Shown: positions 51,783 to 61,237 of the stretch, in pieces
How positions within the stretch are numbered: the first letter of the stretch is position 1
Layout: the number at the start of each line of letters is the position of its first letter
Origin: Nocardia sp. NBC_01503
Lineage (GTDB): Bacteria; Actinomycetota; Actinomycetes; Mycobacteriales; Mycobacteriaceae
Assembly: GCF_036327755.1 (NCBI RefSeq)
Contig: NZ_CP109596.1
Coordinates: forward strand, 930,001-994,000
Reading direction: 5' to 3'
Length of the DNA stretch: 64,000 bases
The notes under the pieces: model-generated
What the model saw: only the letters and a program-made list of their open reading frames with translations
Told to the model about the DNA's origin: nothing
Databases searched by the model: none
Translations under genes and position numbers: made by a program

Positions 51783-52832
51783 TTACTGATCGAAGGTGAT
51801 GTGCAGTTCGTCGGATTCGGGCAGGGTCTGGCAGGCCAGGGTGAGTCCCAGGTCGAGCTCCTCGTCGATGAGGGCCTCATTCATCAGCATGCGCGTTCGA
51901 CCCCGTTCCACGCGACAAACACATGTCCCGCAGGCGGATTCCCGGCAGACGTACGGTGCGTCGATACCGTGTTCGAGCAGGAGGTCCAACAGCTTCTTCC
52001 CGCGCGGCCACGGCAGCTGATGGGTCCGTCCCTCGATCTCGACCCGCACACTGGCGATATCCCCGGCGGGCCGAACGGTGGTCGTGACCACCGGTGCGGG
52101 TGCGGGCTGCTCGAACGGGTTCTCCGTCAGTGAGCGGTACTCCTCCTGGCGGATATCGCGCGCGGATATCCGTGATTGTGCCAGGGCCTGTTTGGTGACC
52201 AGGGCGAAACCGGTTGGCCCGCAGAGGTACACCTCGTAGCCGCGATACGGTTTGACCAGGCCCGCGAGCCCGCGCGCGCTCGGTATACCGCGTTCGGACT
52301 CCAACCAGTGCAGCACGGTGAGCCGCCGCGGATCGCGCCGCACCAGCTCCCGCAACTGGCGGGCGAAGATGATCGATCCCCGGTCGCGATTGGCGTACAG
52401 CAGCACGATTCTCGACCGGCCCATACTCAATGCCGATTTGAGAATGGAGATGACCGGGGTGATACCGCTGCCCGCCGCACAGAGCAGCAGATCGCGATTC
52501 CAGGTGCGCGGCACGAAGTTTCCCGCGGGTTCGAGCACCGTGAGAATCGATCCGGCCTCGATGTTGTCGCAGATCCAGTTGGAGGCGTATCCACCGGGGG
52601 TGCGCTTGACCGTCACGGTGGGCCGGTCATCACAGTGCGGGCTGCTGGAGAGCGAATAGCAGCGCGCCACGGATCCGGTGCGGGTGCTGGGCACCTGCAC
52701 GGTGAGGAATTGTCCAGGGGCGTAGGCGAATCGGCGGGTGAGGTCCTCCGGAATATCGAAGACCAGCGAGACCGCCTCGGCGGTCTCGCTGACAACCTCG
52801 CGCACCTTGATCCGGTGGGCGCGTGCGTTCAT
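51783..52832 (-). CDS. KshB/HmpX-like ferredoxin-NADPH reductase with 2Fe-2S domain
   Basis: A 349-residue flavoprotein reductase. FAD binding is at RCYSLSSSP, NAD(P) at CAAGSGITPVISIL, and the C-terminal plant-type ferredoxin has YVCRESACGTCVCRV and the last cysteine in LACQT. Enzymes of this build pass electrons from NAD(P)H to an oxygenase such as 3-ketosteroid 9-alpha-hydroxylase. No Rieske oxygenase is nearby, but two PF10118 proteins are in the operon and may be its partners. ATG overlaps the SDR stop by four bases (ATGA). Confidence 0.9.
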   Translation of the reverse strand: MNARAHRIKVREVVSETAEAVSLVFDIPEDLTRRFAYAPGQFLTVQVPSTRTGSVARCYSLSSSPHCDDRPTVTVKRTPGGYASNWICDNIEAGSILTVLEPAGNFVPRTWNRDLLLCAAGSGITPVISILKSALSMGRSRIVLLYANRDRGSIIFARQLRELVRRDPRRLTVLHWLESERGIPSARGLAGLVKPYRGYEVYLCGPTGFALVTKQALAQSRISARDIRQEEYRSLTENPFEQPAPAPVVTTTVRPAGDIASVRVEIEGRTHQLPWPRGKKLLDLLLEHGIDAPYVCRESACGTCVCRVERGRTRMLMNEALIDEELDLGLTLACQTLPESDELHITFDQ

Positions 52833-53734
52833 CCGGCTCTCCCCGCGTAGCCGGCCTGCCGCAGCAGCCACGCGCCGCCTGCCTCGATACGCTCCATCGA
52901 AATCGGCTGGGCGATACGGCGATTGACCCCGGGCGCGATTCGCAGCAGGAAGTACCCCAGCCACGCCTCGGTGCGCACCGGCACCACCGCCAGATCGAAG
53001 CGCACCGCGCGCACCACGGCCCGCGCCACCAGATCCGGGCTCATCGGCGAGAACGGCAGGCGTTCCGCGAAATCCTGTACCTGCCTGGCGATCTCCTTAC
53101 CGCGCTCGACCAGCGCCGGATCGACGCCGACGGTGGTGGCGTGGTCGCCGATATTGGTATTGATCACGCCGGGGCAGATGGCGCTCACCCCCACGCCCTT
53201 CGGTGCGAGTTCGAGCCGCAGACATTCGGTGAGCATCTTCACCCCGGCCTTGGAGACCGAGTAGGCCGACATGACCGGTGTCGGCGTGAAGGCCGCAGCG
53301 GAGGCGATATTGACAATGTGACCGCGTTTGCCCTCCTCGATCAGCTGCCGTCCGAAGGCCCGGCAGCCGTAGACCACACCCAGCAGATTGACCCCGAGCT
53401 GATGCTCCCAGTCCTGCGGTTCGAGATCCAAAAACGCGCCGCTGACCAGGATTCCGGCATTGTTGACCAGTACATCCGGCACTCCGAGATCGGCGTGCAC
53501 ATCACGGGCGAAGGATTCCCAGGCCGCCGGATCGGTCACGTCCAGCTGCATGGCCACGGCCCGGTGACCCTGCGCCTGAATCTTCGCGACCGTTGCGAGG
53601 GCGGCGTCCTTGTCGATATCGGAGACCACCACTTGGGCTCCCCCGCGGGCGAAGCGCAGCGCGACCGCACGCCCGATCCCACTGCCGGCACCGGTGACCA
53701 CGACCAGGCTCGGCCGAATGTCATTGATCTTCAC
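52829..53734 (-). CDS. Short-chain dehydrogenase/reductase
   Basis: A 301-residue SDR. The cofactor loop is TGAGSGIG, NNAG follows, and the catalytic pair is Y and K in AYSVSKAG; VSDIDKD after strand 2 suggests NAD(H). A ~50-residue C-terminal extension may associate with the membrane. GTG start overlaps the BVMO stop (GTGA) with GGAGGT upstream. It most likely oxidises a secondary alcohol to the ketone used by the BVMO. Confidence 0.9.
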   Translation of the reverse strand: MKINDIRPSLVVVTGAGSGIGRAVALRFARGGAQVVVSDIDKDAALATVAKIQAQGHRAVAMQLDVTDPAAWESFARDVHADLGVPDVLVNNAGILVSGAFLDLEPQDWEHQLGVNLLGVVYGCRAFGRQLIEEGKRGHIVNIASAAAFTPTPVMSAYSVSKAGVKMLTECLRLELAPKGVGVSAICPGVINTNIGDHATTVGVDPALVERGKEIARQVQDFAERLPFSPMSPDLVARAVVRAVRFDLAVVPVRTEAWLGYFLLRIAPGVNRRIAQPISMERIEAGGAWLLRQAGYAGRAG

Positions 53735-55299
53735 GAGACCTCCTCGGACAGGACGTCCACCTCGCGGGGAAGCGGAGCACCCACGGTGTACCGGTACACG
53801 TCGAGATCGAAATGCCGGTTCTGCCAATACATCTCGCCGTGCGTGGACGGCCGGAACGGGGAATCACCCTTATCGTCGATGTAGTAGGTGTTCGAGCCCG
53901 CGCAGACCGGGGTGAACAGGAAGTTCTTCTCCTGCCGTTTCAGGCATTTCTCGAAGTACTCGTCGTGCACCCGCTGCCGGATCTCGATCTCCGTTGCGCC
54001 CCGGCGATTCGCCTCCGCGATGGCGCGGCTCAGATGCGCGGCGGTGGCCTCGATCATCCAGATGTAGGAGCCCAGCACGAATCCGTAGGGTCCGGTGATC
54101 GTGAAGGCGTTCGGGAATCCGGGTACCGACACGCCCTGATACGACTGGTAGCGATGCTCGTCCCAGAACCGCTCCAGATCGAGTCCGCCGCGACCGCGCA
54201 CCGGGAACGGTGGGATCGCGCCCTTGTCCCAGAGCTTGAATCCGGTGGCGCAGATGAGGATATCGATCTCGTGCTCGGTGCCGTCCGCGGTGACCACACC
54301 GCGCTCGGTGACGCGCTCGATCGAATCGGTGACCAGGCTGACATCATCGCGATTGAATGTCTTCAGATAGTCATTGGACATGGACGGCCGTTTGCAGCCG
54401 AGTCCGTACCGGGGCGTGAGCTTGTCCCGCAGCACCGGATCGTCGATCTGCGAGCGCATCCACCGCCGGATCGGACCCTCGGCCAGGCGTCGGCCCGATT
54501 CGGTGAGCCAGGGCGGCCCCACCACCATCCCGCTCATGGCGACCTCGGTGCCGAGGTTTCCGGCGACGCGCAGGGCGGAGCGAATCCGTCTGCGGCCCAG
54601 TACCTGCCGGCCCAGCCAGCCCACCTCGGCATCATTCTTCGGGAACACCCAGATCGGGGTGCGCTGGAAGACGGTCAGATGCGCCGTCTCCTCGACAATG
54701 GCCGGAATCAATTGCAGGGCGGTCGCACCGGTGCCGATGACCGCCACGCGCTTACCGGCGAGGGAGACATCGTGATCCCACATGGCGGTGTGCACCAGGG
54801 CGCCGCCGAAATCGTTCAGCCCCTCGATATCGGGCATCTTGGGCCGTTCGAGGCCACCGATGGCCAGCACGATATGGCGTGCGGTGAGCTGGTGCCCACC
54901 GTCGGTGCGCAACCGCCACAGACTGTTTCGATCATCGAATGCCGCCGCCACAATGGTGGTGTTCATTCGGAGTTTGTCGCGCAGCCCGTACTTGTCGACC
55001 ATGCTCTCGGCATAGTCGCGAAGTTCGCTGCCGGGCGCGAAGATTCGCGACCAGTCACCGCGCTGCTCATAGGAGAAGCTGTAGATGAACGAGGGGATGT
55101 CCACCGCCACACCGGGATAGGTGTTGGCATGCCAGGTACCGCCGACCCGATCCCATTTGTCGACGATGATGAAGTTGTGAATACCTTTGCGCTGTAGCGC
55201 GATACCGGTGCCTATTCCGCCGAAACCGGCCCCGACCACGATGACCTCGTGATCGGGACGGGCTTCGTCCGGCGCACCGCGGTCGCCGAGACTGTTCAC
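53731..55299 (-). CDS. Baeyer-Villiger monooxygenase
   Basis: A 522-residue FAD/NADPH monooxygenase. FAD motif VVGAGFGGIGTG; Baeyer-Villiger fingerprint F-x-G-x3-H-x3-W-D (FGGALVHTAMWD); NADPH motif VIGTGATALQ; and ICATGFKLWDKG near the C-terminal FAD contact. Inserts oxygen next to a ketone to give an ester or lactone. GTG 55299 with GAGGAGC upstream, 9 bases after the second PF10118 gene. Less than half the sequence blocks are shared with the EthA-like protein at 19416-20918, so it is a different subfamily. Confidence 0.9.
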   Translation of the reverse strand: MNSLGDRGAPDEARPDHEVIVVGAGFGGIGTGIALQRKGIHNFIIVDKWDRVGGTWHANTYPGVAVDIPSFIYSFSYEQRGDWSRIFAPGSELRDYAESMVDKYGLRDKLRMNTTIVAAAFDDRNSLWRLRTDGGHQLTARHIVLAIGGLERPKMPDIEGLNDFGGALVHTAMWDHDVSLAGKRVAVIGTGATALQLIPAIVEETAHLTVFQRTPIWVFPKNDAEVGWLGRQVLGRRRIRSALRVAGNLGTEVAMSGMVVGPPWLTESGRRLAEGPIRRWMRSQIDDPVLRDKLTPRYGLGCKRPSMSNDYLKTFNRDDVSLVTDSIERVTERGVVTADGTEHEIDILICATGFKLWDKGAIPPFPVRGRGGLDLERFWDEHRYQSYQGVSVPGFPNAFTITGPYGFVLGSYIWMIEATAAHLSRAIAEANRRGATEIEIRQRVHDEYFEKCLKRQEKNFLFTPVCAGSNTYYIDDKGDSPFRPSTHGEMYWQNRHFDLDVYRYTVGAPLPREVDVLSEEVS

Positions 55300-55308
55300 C
55301 TGTGCTCC

Positions 55309-56187
55309 TCAGCCGATGCGATCTACGAGTTCGCCCTGAGCGCCGAACAATTCGACCCGCCAGCGCTCGAGCAGCTCGGAGGTGTCGATATCGTCCGGAT
55401 GGAAACCGGGCCGCATATACGGCCGCATCTCCTCGAGCAGGCCCTTCACAATCGGGCCGCGCACCAGTCGAACCGACTGCCGGGCCACCTTGATCGGCCG
55501 CCAGCTGCGCGGATCACTCAGGATCGAGACGAGTACCCCGAGTCCCACCACCGGAATGGTGAGGGCGTAACTGCCCGCCATGAGCCCGATGCGAACCGCC
55601 TCGGAACCACCGCTGGCGCGATAGACGTCGAAGGCGACGGACTTATGCTCGAGCTCCTCGAAGGCGTGCCAGTTGAGCAGGTTCAGCACCTCGGGATCGC
55701 CGGGGAGAGACTGGATCTCGGGTGTGCTGAGCACCCGCTTCGCCAGCGTCGCGGTGTAGTGCTCGGCCAGTGCGGTGACGGCCAGGTGCACCTGGCGCGG
55801 CACCATGTTCTCCACGGCGACCAGTGCGCGTTCGCGCAGTGCGCCGGGTTCGAAGGTGAAGATCCGCACGATCGGGAAGCCCAGCGCGATCAGCTGATCA
55901 TTGAGCACACGATGCTGCTGCCCGTGGACGGCCTCCTGGCCGATGAATCCGGCGACCCGCTTCTTGAGTACGGGATCGGTGATCTCACCGGAGAATTTGC
56001 GCACCGAGCGGATGAAGGATTCCTCGCCGGGCGGGAACGCGCCGGACAGTACGGCGATCAGATGGGTGAGCGGAATATCGCCCTCGGCGAAGATATGCGT
56101 CATGGGTTCGGGCTGCCCGAACCGGAATCGCATACGCCGGACCTTGGGGTAGGGGGTGAGGGACTTGACGTCCTGACCGATCGTCAT
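55309..56187 (-). CDS. PF10118 (predicted metal-dependent hydrolase) family protein, copy 2
   Basis: A 292-residue mostly helical protein. Conserved carboxylates and histidines occur as GEESFIRSVRK, IGQEAVHGQQHR, LAEHYTATL and WHAFEELEHKSVAFDV, a pattern like ferritin-type dimetal centres. The family is named a hydrolase but has no established activity; an oxygen-activating diiron role is a reasonable alternative. It is a tandem paralogue of the gene just upstream, 27 bases away, and shares its motif order throughout. Confidence 0.82.
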   Translation of the reverse strand: MTIGQDVKSLTPYPKVRRMRFRFGQPEPMTHIFAEGDIPLTHLIAVLSGAFPPGEESFIRSVRKFSGEITDPVLKKRVAGFIGQEAVHGQQHRVLNDQLIALGFPIVRIFTFEPGALRERALVAVENMVPRQVHLAVTALAEHYTATLAKRVLSTPEIQSLPGDPEVLNLLNWHAFEELEHKSVAFDVYRASGGSEAVRIGLMAGSYALTIPVVGLGVLVSILSDPRSWRPIKVARQSVRLVRGPIVKGLLEEMRPYMRPGFHPDDIDTSELLERWRVELFGAQGELVDRIG

Positions 56188-56214
56188 TGGTCGGTCCTTT
56201 CTCGATGGAGTTGT

Positions 56215-57075
56215 TTACTTCAGGTGGTCGACCAGGGCACCGTCATCGCCGAAAAGTTCACGCTGCCAACGGTTCAGCAGGGCGGTGGTGTCGATATCGT
56301 CGGGATGGAAGCCGGGGCGCAGATACTTGGCCAGCTCCACCATCAGGCCGCGGAAGATGGGTCCGCGGAACAGGTCGTACGCCTCGCGCGCCACCCGTGC
56401 CGGCTGCTGCCGGGCGACGGGATCGCGGGCCAGCGCGACCGCGAGACTGCCGAAGGTGAACGGCAGCGTCAAGGCGTACATACCCACCATGACCCCGATC
56501 CGCACCGGTTCGGTGCCGCCGACCGCACGGAAGACGTCGAAGGCGACGGACTTGTGTTCCAGCTCTTCGAGAGCGTGCCAGTTCAGCAGATTCCAGAACT
56601 CGGGTGCGGCCGGGATGGACTGGATTTCGGCACTGGAGAGCACGCGTTCGGCCAGTACCGCGGTGTAGTGCTCGGCGGCCGCGGTGGCGGCCAGGTGCAC
56701 CAGCGGCGAGAGCCGGGTCTCGATGCCGAGCATGCGCTCATGCGCGCGCTCGGTGTCGATCCACGCTATGGGATAACCCATTTCGATGAGTTTGTCATTG
56801 AGTTTGCGGTGCTCCTGGCCGTGCGTGGCCTCCTGGCCGACGAAACCGGTGACCCGCTTCTTGAGCAGTGGATCGGTGACACGCTCGGCCACTCGGCGCA
56901 CCGAGCGGATGAAGGATTCCTCACCGGGCGGGAATCCGCCGGAGAGTCCGGCGACGAAATGGCTGAAGACCATATCGCCGTCGACGAAGTACTTGTCGTT
57001 CGAATCGTGTTGGTCGAAGCGGAATCTGATCCGTCTGGCCTTCGGATAGGTACTGACCGCTGGGGCAATTGTCAT
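56215..57075 (-). CDS. PF10118 (predicted metal-dependent hydrolase) family protein, copy 1
   Basis: A 286-residue paralogue of the following gene: GEESFIRSVRR, VGQEATHGQEHR, AAEHYTAVL, WHALEELEHKSVAFDVF and the ending MVELAKYLRPGFHPDDIDTT. The start at 57075 (MTIAP) aligns with the start of the paralogue; ATG 57084 would add three residues. First gene of the six-gene operon; two palindromes lie directly upstream towards the divergent TetR gene. The metal centre and reaction are inferred. Confidence 0.82.
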   Translation of the reverse strand: MTIAPAVSTYPKARRIRFRFDQHDSNDKYFVDGDMVFSHFVAGLSGGFPPGEESFIRSVRRVAERVTDPLLKKRVTGFVGQEATHGQEHRKLNDKLIEMGYPIAWIDTERAHERMLGIETRLSPLVHLAATAAAEHYTAVLAERVLSSAEIQSIPAAPEFWNLLNWHALEELEHKSVAFDVFRAVGGTEPVRIGVMVGMYALTLPFTFGSLAVALARDPVARQQPARVAREAYDLFRGPIFRGLMVELAKYLRPGFHPDDIDTTALLNRWQRELFGDDGALVDHLK

Positions 57076-57086
57076 CTTGGCCATCC

Positions 57087-57113
57087 TTGGTGCAACACCA
57101 AGTACCTAGTACT
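57087..57113. promoter_or_regulatory. Adjacent palindromes, probable TetR operators
   Basis: TTGGTG-CAA-CACCAA (57087-57101) and AGTAC-CTA-GTACT (57101-57113) are both perfect and share one base. They lie between the divergent TetR and PF10118 genes, close to the latter's start. Either or both may bind the TetR protein. Confidence 0.55.
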
Positions 57114-57198
57114 GAGTGTTCGATGTGAAGCCAGTGTAGGATTGTCTCAGACAGCAAGCAAGGGGTGCGCCGTAACGGATCGAATTACAATCTGCCGC

Positions 57199-57903
57199 AT
57201 GGCCTCCCCACCGCGCGATCCACTGCCGGAGGTACGGCAGACCGCGGCGGCGCTCAAAGGCGATGCGCGCCATGATCGCTGGCACTCCCATCGTGCGCTG
57301 GTGCGGGCCGAGCTCATCGAGGCAACCATTCGCGCCATCGACGCGCACGGGCCGGATCTGTCGATCGATGATGTGGTCAAGACCGCCGGTATCCCGCGCC
57401 CCAAGCTGTACCGATTCTTCGGTGACAAGGTGGAGCTGCTGGCCGCGGTGAGCGGGCGGGTACAGGAGTTGATCGTGGAGCGGGTGACGCCGCTCTTCGA
57501 TCCGGCGGCGTCGGCCCGCGAGGCGATTCACACCGCGCTCTCGGCCTATATCGACCTGGTCTCCGAGCGACCCAACCTGTTTCGATTCATTGTCAGCTCA
57601 CATGTGGTGGCGGCCTTCGGGGCGGCACGGCTGATCGAGGATGGGCGGCCGCTCTCGGATTCGGTGGCCGAATTCTTCTCCGCGGTGCTCCGCATGCGCG
57701 GCGCGGACGGTGAGCACACCCAATTCGTGGTGGACGCGCTGCTCGGCGCGGTCGGTCTGGGCGTACTGCGCTGGTTGAACGATCCGGTCATCGACGGCAA
57801 GGAGTTGGCCGAACAGCTCACCCACTTCGCTTGGGGCGCACTGTCTTCCACCGCGGAATCGCGCGGATTGGCCCTCGATCCGGACGCACCGCTGCTCGGC
57901 TGA
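57199..57903 (+). CDS. TetR-family transcriptional regulator
   Basis: A 234-residue TetR protein. The helix-turn-helix spans residues ~33-80 (IEATIRAIDAHGPDLSIDDV, PRPKLYRFFGDKVELLAAV); the rest is a helical ligand domain with ERPNLFRFIVSSH. It has a 30-residue N-terminal extension. Divergent from the PF10118/BVMO operon and so its probable repressor, presumably relieved by the pathway substrate. The frame is open far upstream but that part only shadows minus-strand genes. Convergent with choD. Confidence 0.87.
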   Translation: MASPPRDPLPEVRQTAAALKGDARHDRWHSHRALVRAELIEATIRAIDAHGPDLSIDDVVKTAGIPRPKLYRFFGDKVELLAAVSGRVQELIVERVTPLFDPAASAREAIHTALSAYIDLVSERPNLFRFIVSSHVVAAFGAARLIEDGRPLSDSVAEFFSAVLRMRGADGEHTQFVVDALLGAVGLGVLRWLNDPVIDGKELAEQLTHFAWGALSSTAESRGLALDPDAPLLG

Positions 57904-57942
57904 TCGGCTCACCAGCCGACGAATCGCTCCACCGTGCGCCGC

Positions 57943-59643
57943 TCACTCGTTGATGGCGATGATCGGCAGGCGCAGCGCCGCCGGAGCGGTCGCCGGTACA
58001 GCGGGATTCGCCGGTGCGATCGGAACGATTCTCCGGTAGGCGGAGCCCGGCTCCGGACGAGCGTCGGGCTCACCTTTGTTCGGCCACAACGAGATCGCCC
58101 GTTCGGCCTGGGCGGTGATGGTCAGGGACGGGTTCACGCCCAGGTTGGCGGAGATGGTGGAGCCGTCGATCACGTGCAGACCGGGGTGGCCGTAGAGGCG
58201 ATGGTAGGGGTCCACCACACCGGTTTCGGGGGAATCGCCGATGGCACAGCCGCCCAGGAAGTGGCCGGTCATGGGGATATTGAAGATACTGCTGGTGAAG
58301 GATCCGGTGGGGATGCCATTGATCTTCCCGGCGACCCGCTCGGCCACCTCGTGACCGGCGGGCACCCAGGTCGGATTGGGCTGACCCTCACCCTGGGTGG
58401 TGGTCATGCGGCGGCCGAAGAGGCCCTTCTTGGTGACCGTCGTGATCGAGTTGTCCACCGACTGCATGACCAGCAGGCCGATCATCTCCTGCGACCAGCG
58501 CCGGGGATTGTGCATTCTCACGAGATCGCGTCTATTGCTCACCAATTCGCGGAGCCAACGGCGGGCGCGCGGTGGTTCACCGCTCACCATGGCGGTGGTC
58601 ATCAGGGCCAGGACATTGCTGCCCTTGCCGTAGCGAACCGGCTCGATATGGGTGTCCGCGTCGGGGTGAATGGAGGAGGTGATGGCCACGCCCTTGGTGA
58701 AGTCGGTTCCCCTGTCTCGACTTCGAACCGCGAGCAGCTCTTCGGAATTGGTGCGCGAGAGGTAGCCGAGCCGGTCGGAGATGTTCGGGAGCGAACCGCG
58801 ATCACGCAGTCGATGCAGTAGCCGCTGAGTGCCGAGTGAGGCCGCCGCGAAGACAACCTGTTCGGCGGTGAACTCACGACGCCGCTTGCGAATCCAGCGC
58901 CCGGTGCGCACGGTCCCGACGGCGTACCCACCACCGGAGAGCGGCCGCACATCGGTCACGGTGGTGAGCGGATGCACTGTGGCACCGGCCTTTTCGGCCA
59001 AATACAGGTAGTTCTTCACCAGCGTGTTCTTGGCATTGTGACGGCAGCCGGTCATACATTCACCGCAGTGCGTACAGCTGCGGCGCTCGGGCCCCGCGCC
59101 GCCGAAGAACGGATCCGGGACATCCTCCCCCGGCCTGCGACCGGGACCGCCGAAGAAGACCCCGACCGGTGTACTCCGATAGGAGTCACCGATTCCCATC
59201 TCGTCGGCGACCTCGCGCAGCACCCGATCGGCGGGTGTGGTGGCCGGATTGGTGGTCACCCCCAGCATGCGGGCGGCCTGGTCGTAATGCGGTGCGAGCT
59301 CGGCCTTCCAATCGGTGATATGCCCCCACTGCCGGTCGGCGTAGAACCGGTCCGGCGGCTGATAGAGCGTATTGGCGTATACCAGCGATCCGCCGCCCAC
59401 GCCCGCACCGCTCATGACGAAGGTGTCCCGCAACAGCGTCAGTCGCTGAATTCCGAAGCAGCCCAGCGCCGGAGCCCAGAGGAACTGCCGTGCCCGCCAC
59501 GACGTCTTGGCGAACTCATGGTCCTCGAACCGGCGGCCCGCCTCCAGCACGCCCACCCGGTACCCCTTCTCGGTCAGACGCAGGGCGCTCACACTGCCGC
59601 CGAACCCCGAACCGATGACCAGGACGTCATAGTCGAATCGCAT
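57943..59643 (-). CDS. choD: ChoD-like GMC oxidoreductase (sterol oxidase family)
   Basis: A 566-residue FAD oxidoreductase. VIGSGFGGSVSALRL is the FAD motif, VMSGAGVGGGSLVYANTLYQ the second GMC block, and the C-terminus has HFLGGCAIGDSPETGVVDPY and GSTISANLGVNPSLTITAQAE with the catalytic His/Asn. It also holds a cysteine cluster (CTHCGECMTGC) seen in the mycobacterial ChoD group. Named a cholesterol oxidase, though activity of some family members on cholesterol is disputed. ATG 59643 is the natural start. The lipase gene lies 221 bases upstream on the same strand. Confidence 0.85.
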   Translation of the reverse strand: MRFDYDVLVIGSGFGGSVSALRLTEKGYRVGVLEAGRRFEDHEFAKTSWRARQFLWAPALGCFGIQRLTLLRDTFVMSGAGVGGGSLVYANTLYQPPDRFYADRQWGHITDWKAELAPHYDQAARMLGVTTNPATTPADRVLREVADEMGIGDSYRSTPVGVFFGGPGRRPGEDVPDPFFGGAGPERRSCTHCGECMTGCRHNAKNTLVKNYLYLAEKAGATVHPLTTVTDVRPLSGGGYAVGTVRTGRWIRKRRREFTAEQVVFAAASLGTQRLLHRLRDRGSLPNISDRLGYLSRTNSEELLAVRSRDRGTDFTKGVAITSSIHPDADTHIEPVRYGKGSNVLALMTTAMVSGEPPRARRWLRELVSNRRDLVRMHNPRRWSQEMIGLLVMQSVDNSITTVTKKGLFGRRMTTTQGEGQPNPTWVPAGHEVAERVAGKINGIPTGSFTSSIFNIPMTGHFLGGCAIGDSPETGVVDPYHRLYGHPGLHVIDGSTISANLGVNPSLTITAQAERAISLWPNKGEPDARPEPGSAYRRIVPIAPANPAVPATAPAALRLPIIAINE

Positions 59644-59864
59644 GCCGGTCACGCTACGACCCGCACGGATGCGCGCGAGAAGGAGCGGCGGCCAGAAAAT
59701 CCACACTTTCGGACATTCGATCAGCGCGATTTCAACCATGGTTCGCTGCCGCTCCCGGCCCCATGCGGCCACCGGTGGTGGCCGTACTGTCTGGCGACGG
59801 TCGCGGTGGTGTCACTCGGCTTGGTGCTGTTCACCTCTCGCGTACTGCACTGGAGCGTCGGGGT

Positions 59865-61031
59865 CTAGGCGCCGCGGCGCAGGGCGACCCGGCCGGACTC
59901 GGCGAACCGATCCGCCAGGAAGCCCAGCGCCGGACGCGCGAAAGACAGTGCGCCGGTGATGTGTTCGCGGCGCGGCATGGAGTGCATGGTCACGTCGACA
60001 CCCAACGCGCGCCAGCTCTCCGCGAGCCGGACGGCCTGCGGATACGGAATGATCTGCTCGGCCGTTCCACCCGCGACCAGCACCGGCGCGGCCGGCGCGA
60101 TATGCCCGAGTTTGTTCTCCCGCAGGCGATCCCGGACCTCCGGCACCTCGAACGGCATCCGATGGCAGTAGCTGGAGACCTGCTTGGGCACGAACGCCCC
60201 CAGGCCGATGCCGACCAGCGCGGCGGGCAGCGCGTGCGTCCGGCGGAAGATCGCGGCCAGCGCCCGGCCATGCGGCTTGAGGTGTTGCATCACATCGAGT
60301 TCCGGATACGCCGCATGCAATCCGACGACACCGTAGAAGAGCAGGAAGGCGTACGGGCTGCCGTCCAGGAAGGCGATCATATCCTCGAGATCGGCGGGCG
60401 CGGAGCCGACCACGCCACCGGCGAGCGGCAGATCCGGGGCGTAGCCGGGCTGCAATTGCAGCGCCCAGCCCGCGGCGCAACCACCCTCGGAGTACCCGTA
60501 GATGCCGAGCGGACCGTTCGGGTCCAGGCCCGCGGCGGACAGGCGGCGGGCGGCGCGAATGCTGTCCAGTACGGCCGGGCCGAGCGAACGCCCCATGACG
60601 TACGGGTGCGTACCCGAATTACCCAGTCCCGGATAGTCGGTGATGGCCAGCGCCCAGCCGCGGCGCAGCGCCGCGGTGATGAAGACCGATTCGTACTCGA
60701 GTCCGAAGCGCAGCTGCCAGGAGGCGGCGGCGACCTTGTCAGCCAGCCCCTGGGTGCCGACGGCGTATCCGATGAGCGGTCGCGAGCCCTCGCCCCGCCA
60801 TGGTTCGCGCGGGACCAGCACCGTACCGGTGACCCGCGTCGGCTGACCCGAGCCGGTGGTCGTGGTGTAGCTGATCCGCCAGGCGCGGGCGGGCAGTTTC
60901 ACCCCGGGCAGCAGGTACGCCGTCATCGGCTCCGCCGCCAGCAGTCGACCGGGACCGAGCCCGCCGAATGCCGCCGTGGAGTCTCCGGCACCGACCGCCG
61001 CCTCGTCGAAGCGGTTGGTGAACGCAGTCAT
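59865..61031 (-). CDS. Secretory-lipase-family (PF03583-like) hydrolase
   Basis: A 388-residue alpha/beta hydrolase. YGYSEGGCAAGWALQ contains the nucleophile serine; AGYAPDLPLAGG-type text and the ending with PRREHITGALS give the probable acid-base partners. Family members are triacylglycerol lipases, mostly exported; here no signal peptide is seen from ATG 61031 (AGGGCAGG upstream), so it may be cytoplasmic or leave by another route. Longer starts run into non-conserved sequence. Adjacent to the sterol oxidase gene. Confidence 0.82.
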   Translation of the reverse strand: MTAFTNRFDEAAVGAGDSTAAFGGLGPGRLLAAEPMTAYLLPGVKLPARAWRISYTTTTGSGQPTRVTGTVLVPREPWRGEGSRPLIGYAVGTQGLADKVAAASWQLRFGLEYESVFITAALRRGWALAITDYPGLGNSGTHPYVMGRSLGPAVLDSIRAARRLSAAGLDPNGPLGIYGYSEGGCAAGWALQLQPGYAPDLPLAGGVVGSAPADLEDMIAFLDGSPYAFLLFYGVVGLHAAYPELDVMQHLKPHGRALAAIFRRTHALPAALVGIGLGAFVPKQVSSYCHRMPFEVPEVRDRLRENKLGHIAPAAPVLVAGGTAEQIIPYPQAVRLAESWRALGVDVTMHSMPRREHITGALSFARPALGFLADRFAESGRVALRRGA

Positions 61032-61237
61032 CGTCGCCTGCCCTTCTCGCACAAACATCGCTATGCAGTTGTCGCACAATCGAATCCGAACGTTAACACT
61101 GTCCGGGACAGTGCGGCATCCCGCCAACGATACCGAAAATGAGAGAAAGTGCCAGGTTAAGTCGCGGCAGCTCCCACTCGGTGGGACTGCGATCTTCGAT
61201 GCGAAATACCCGCCCGCCGCGGCGCGTTCCCCGCAGG

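Noticed and set aside
55249-57198. Long + strand frame preceding the TetR gene
   Set aside because: It is antisense to the two PF10118 genes and the BVMO end. Only the part from 57199 matches a protein family.
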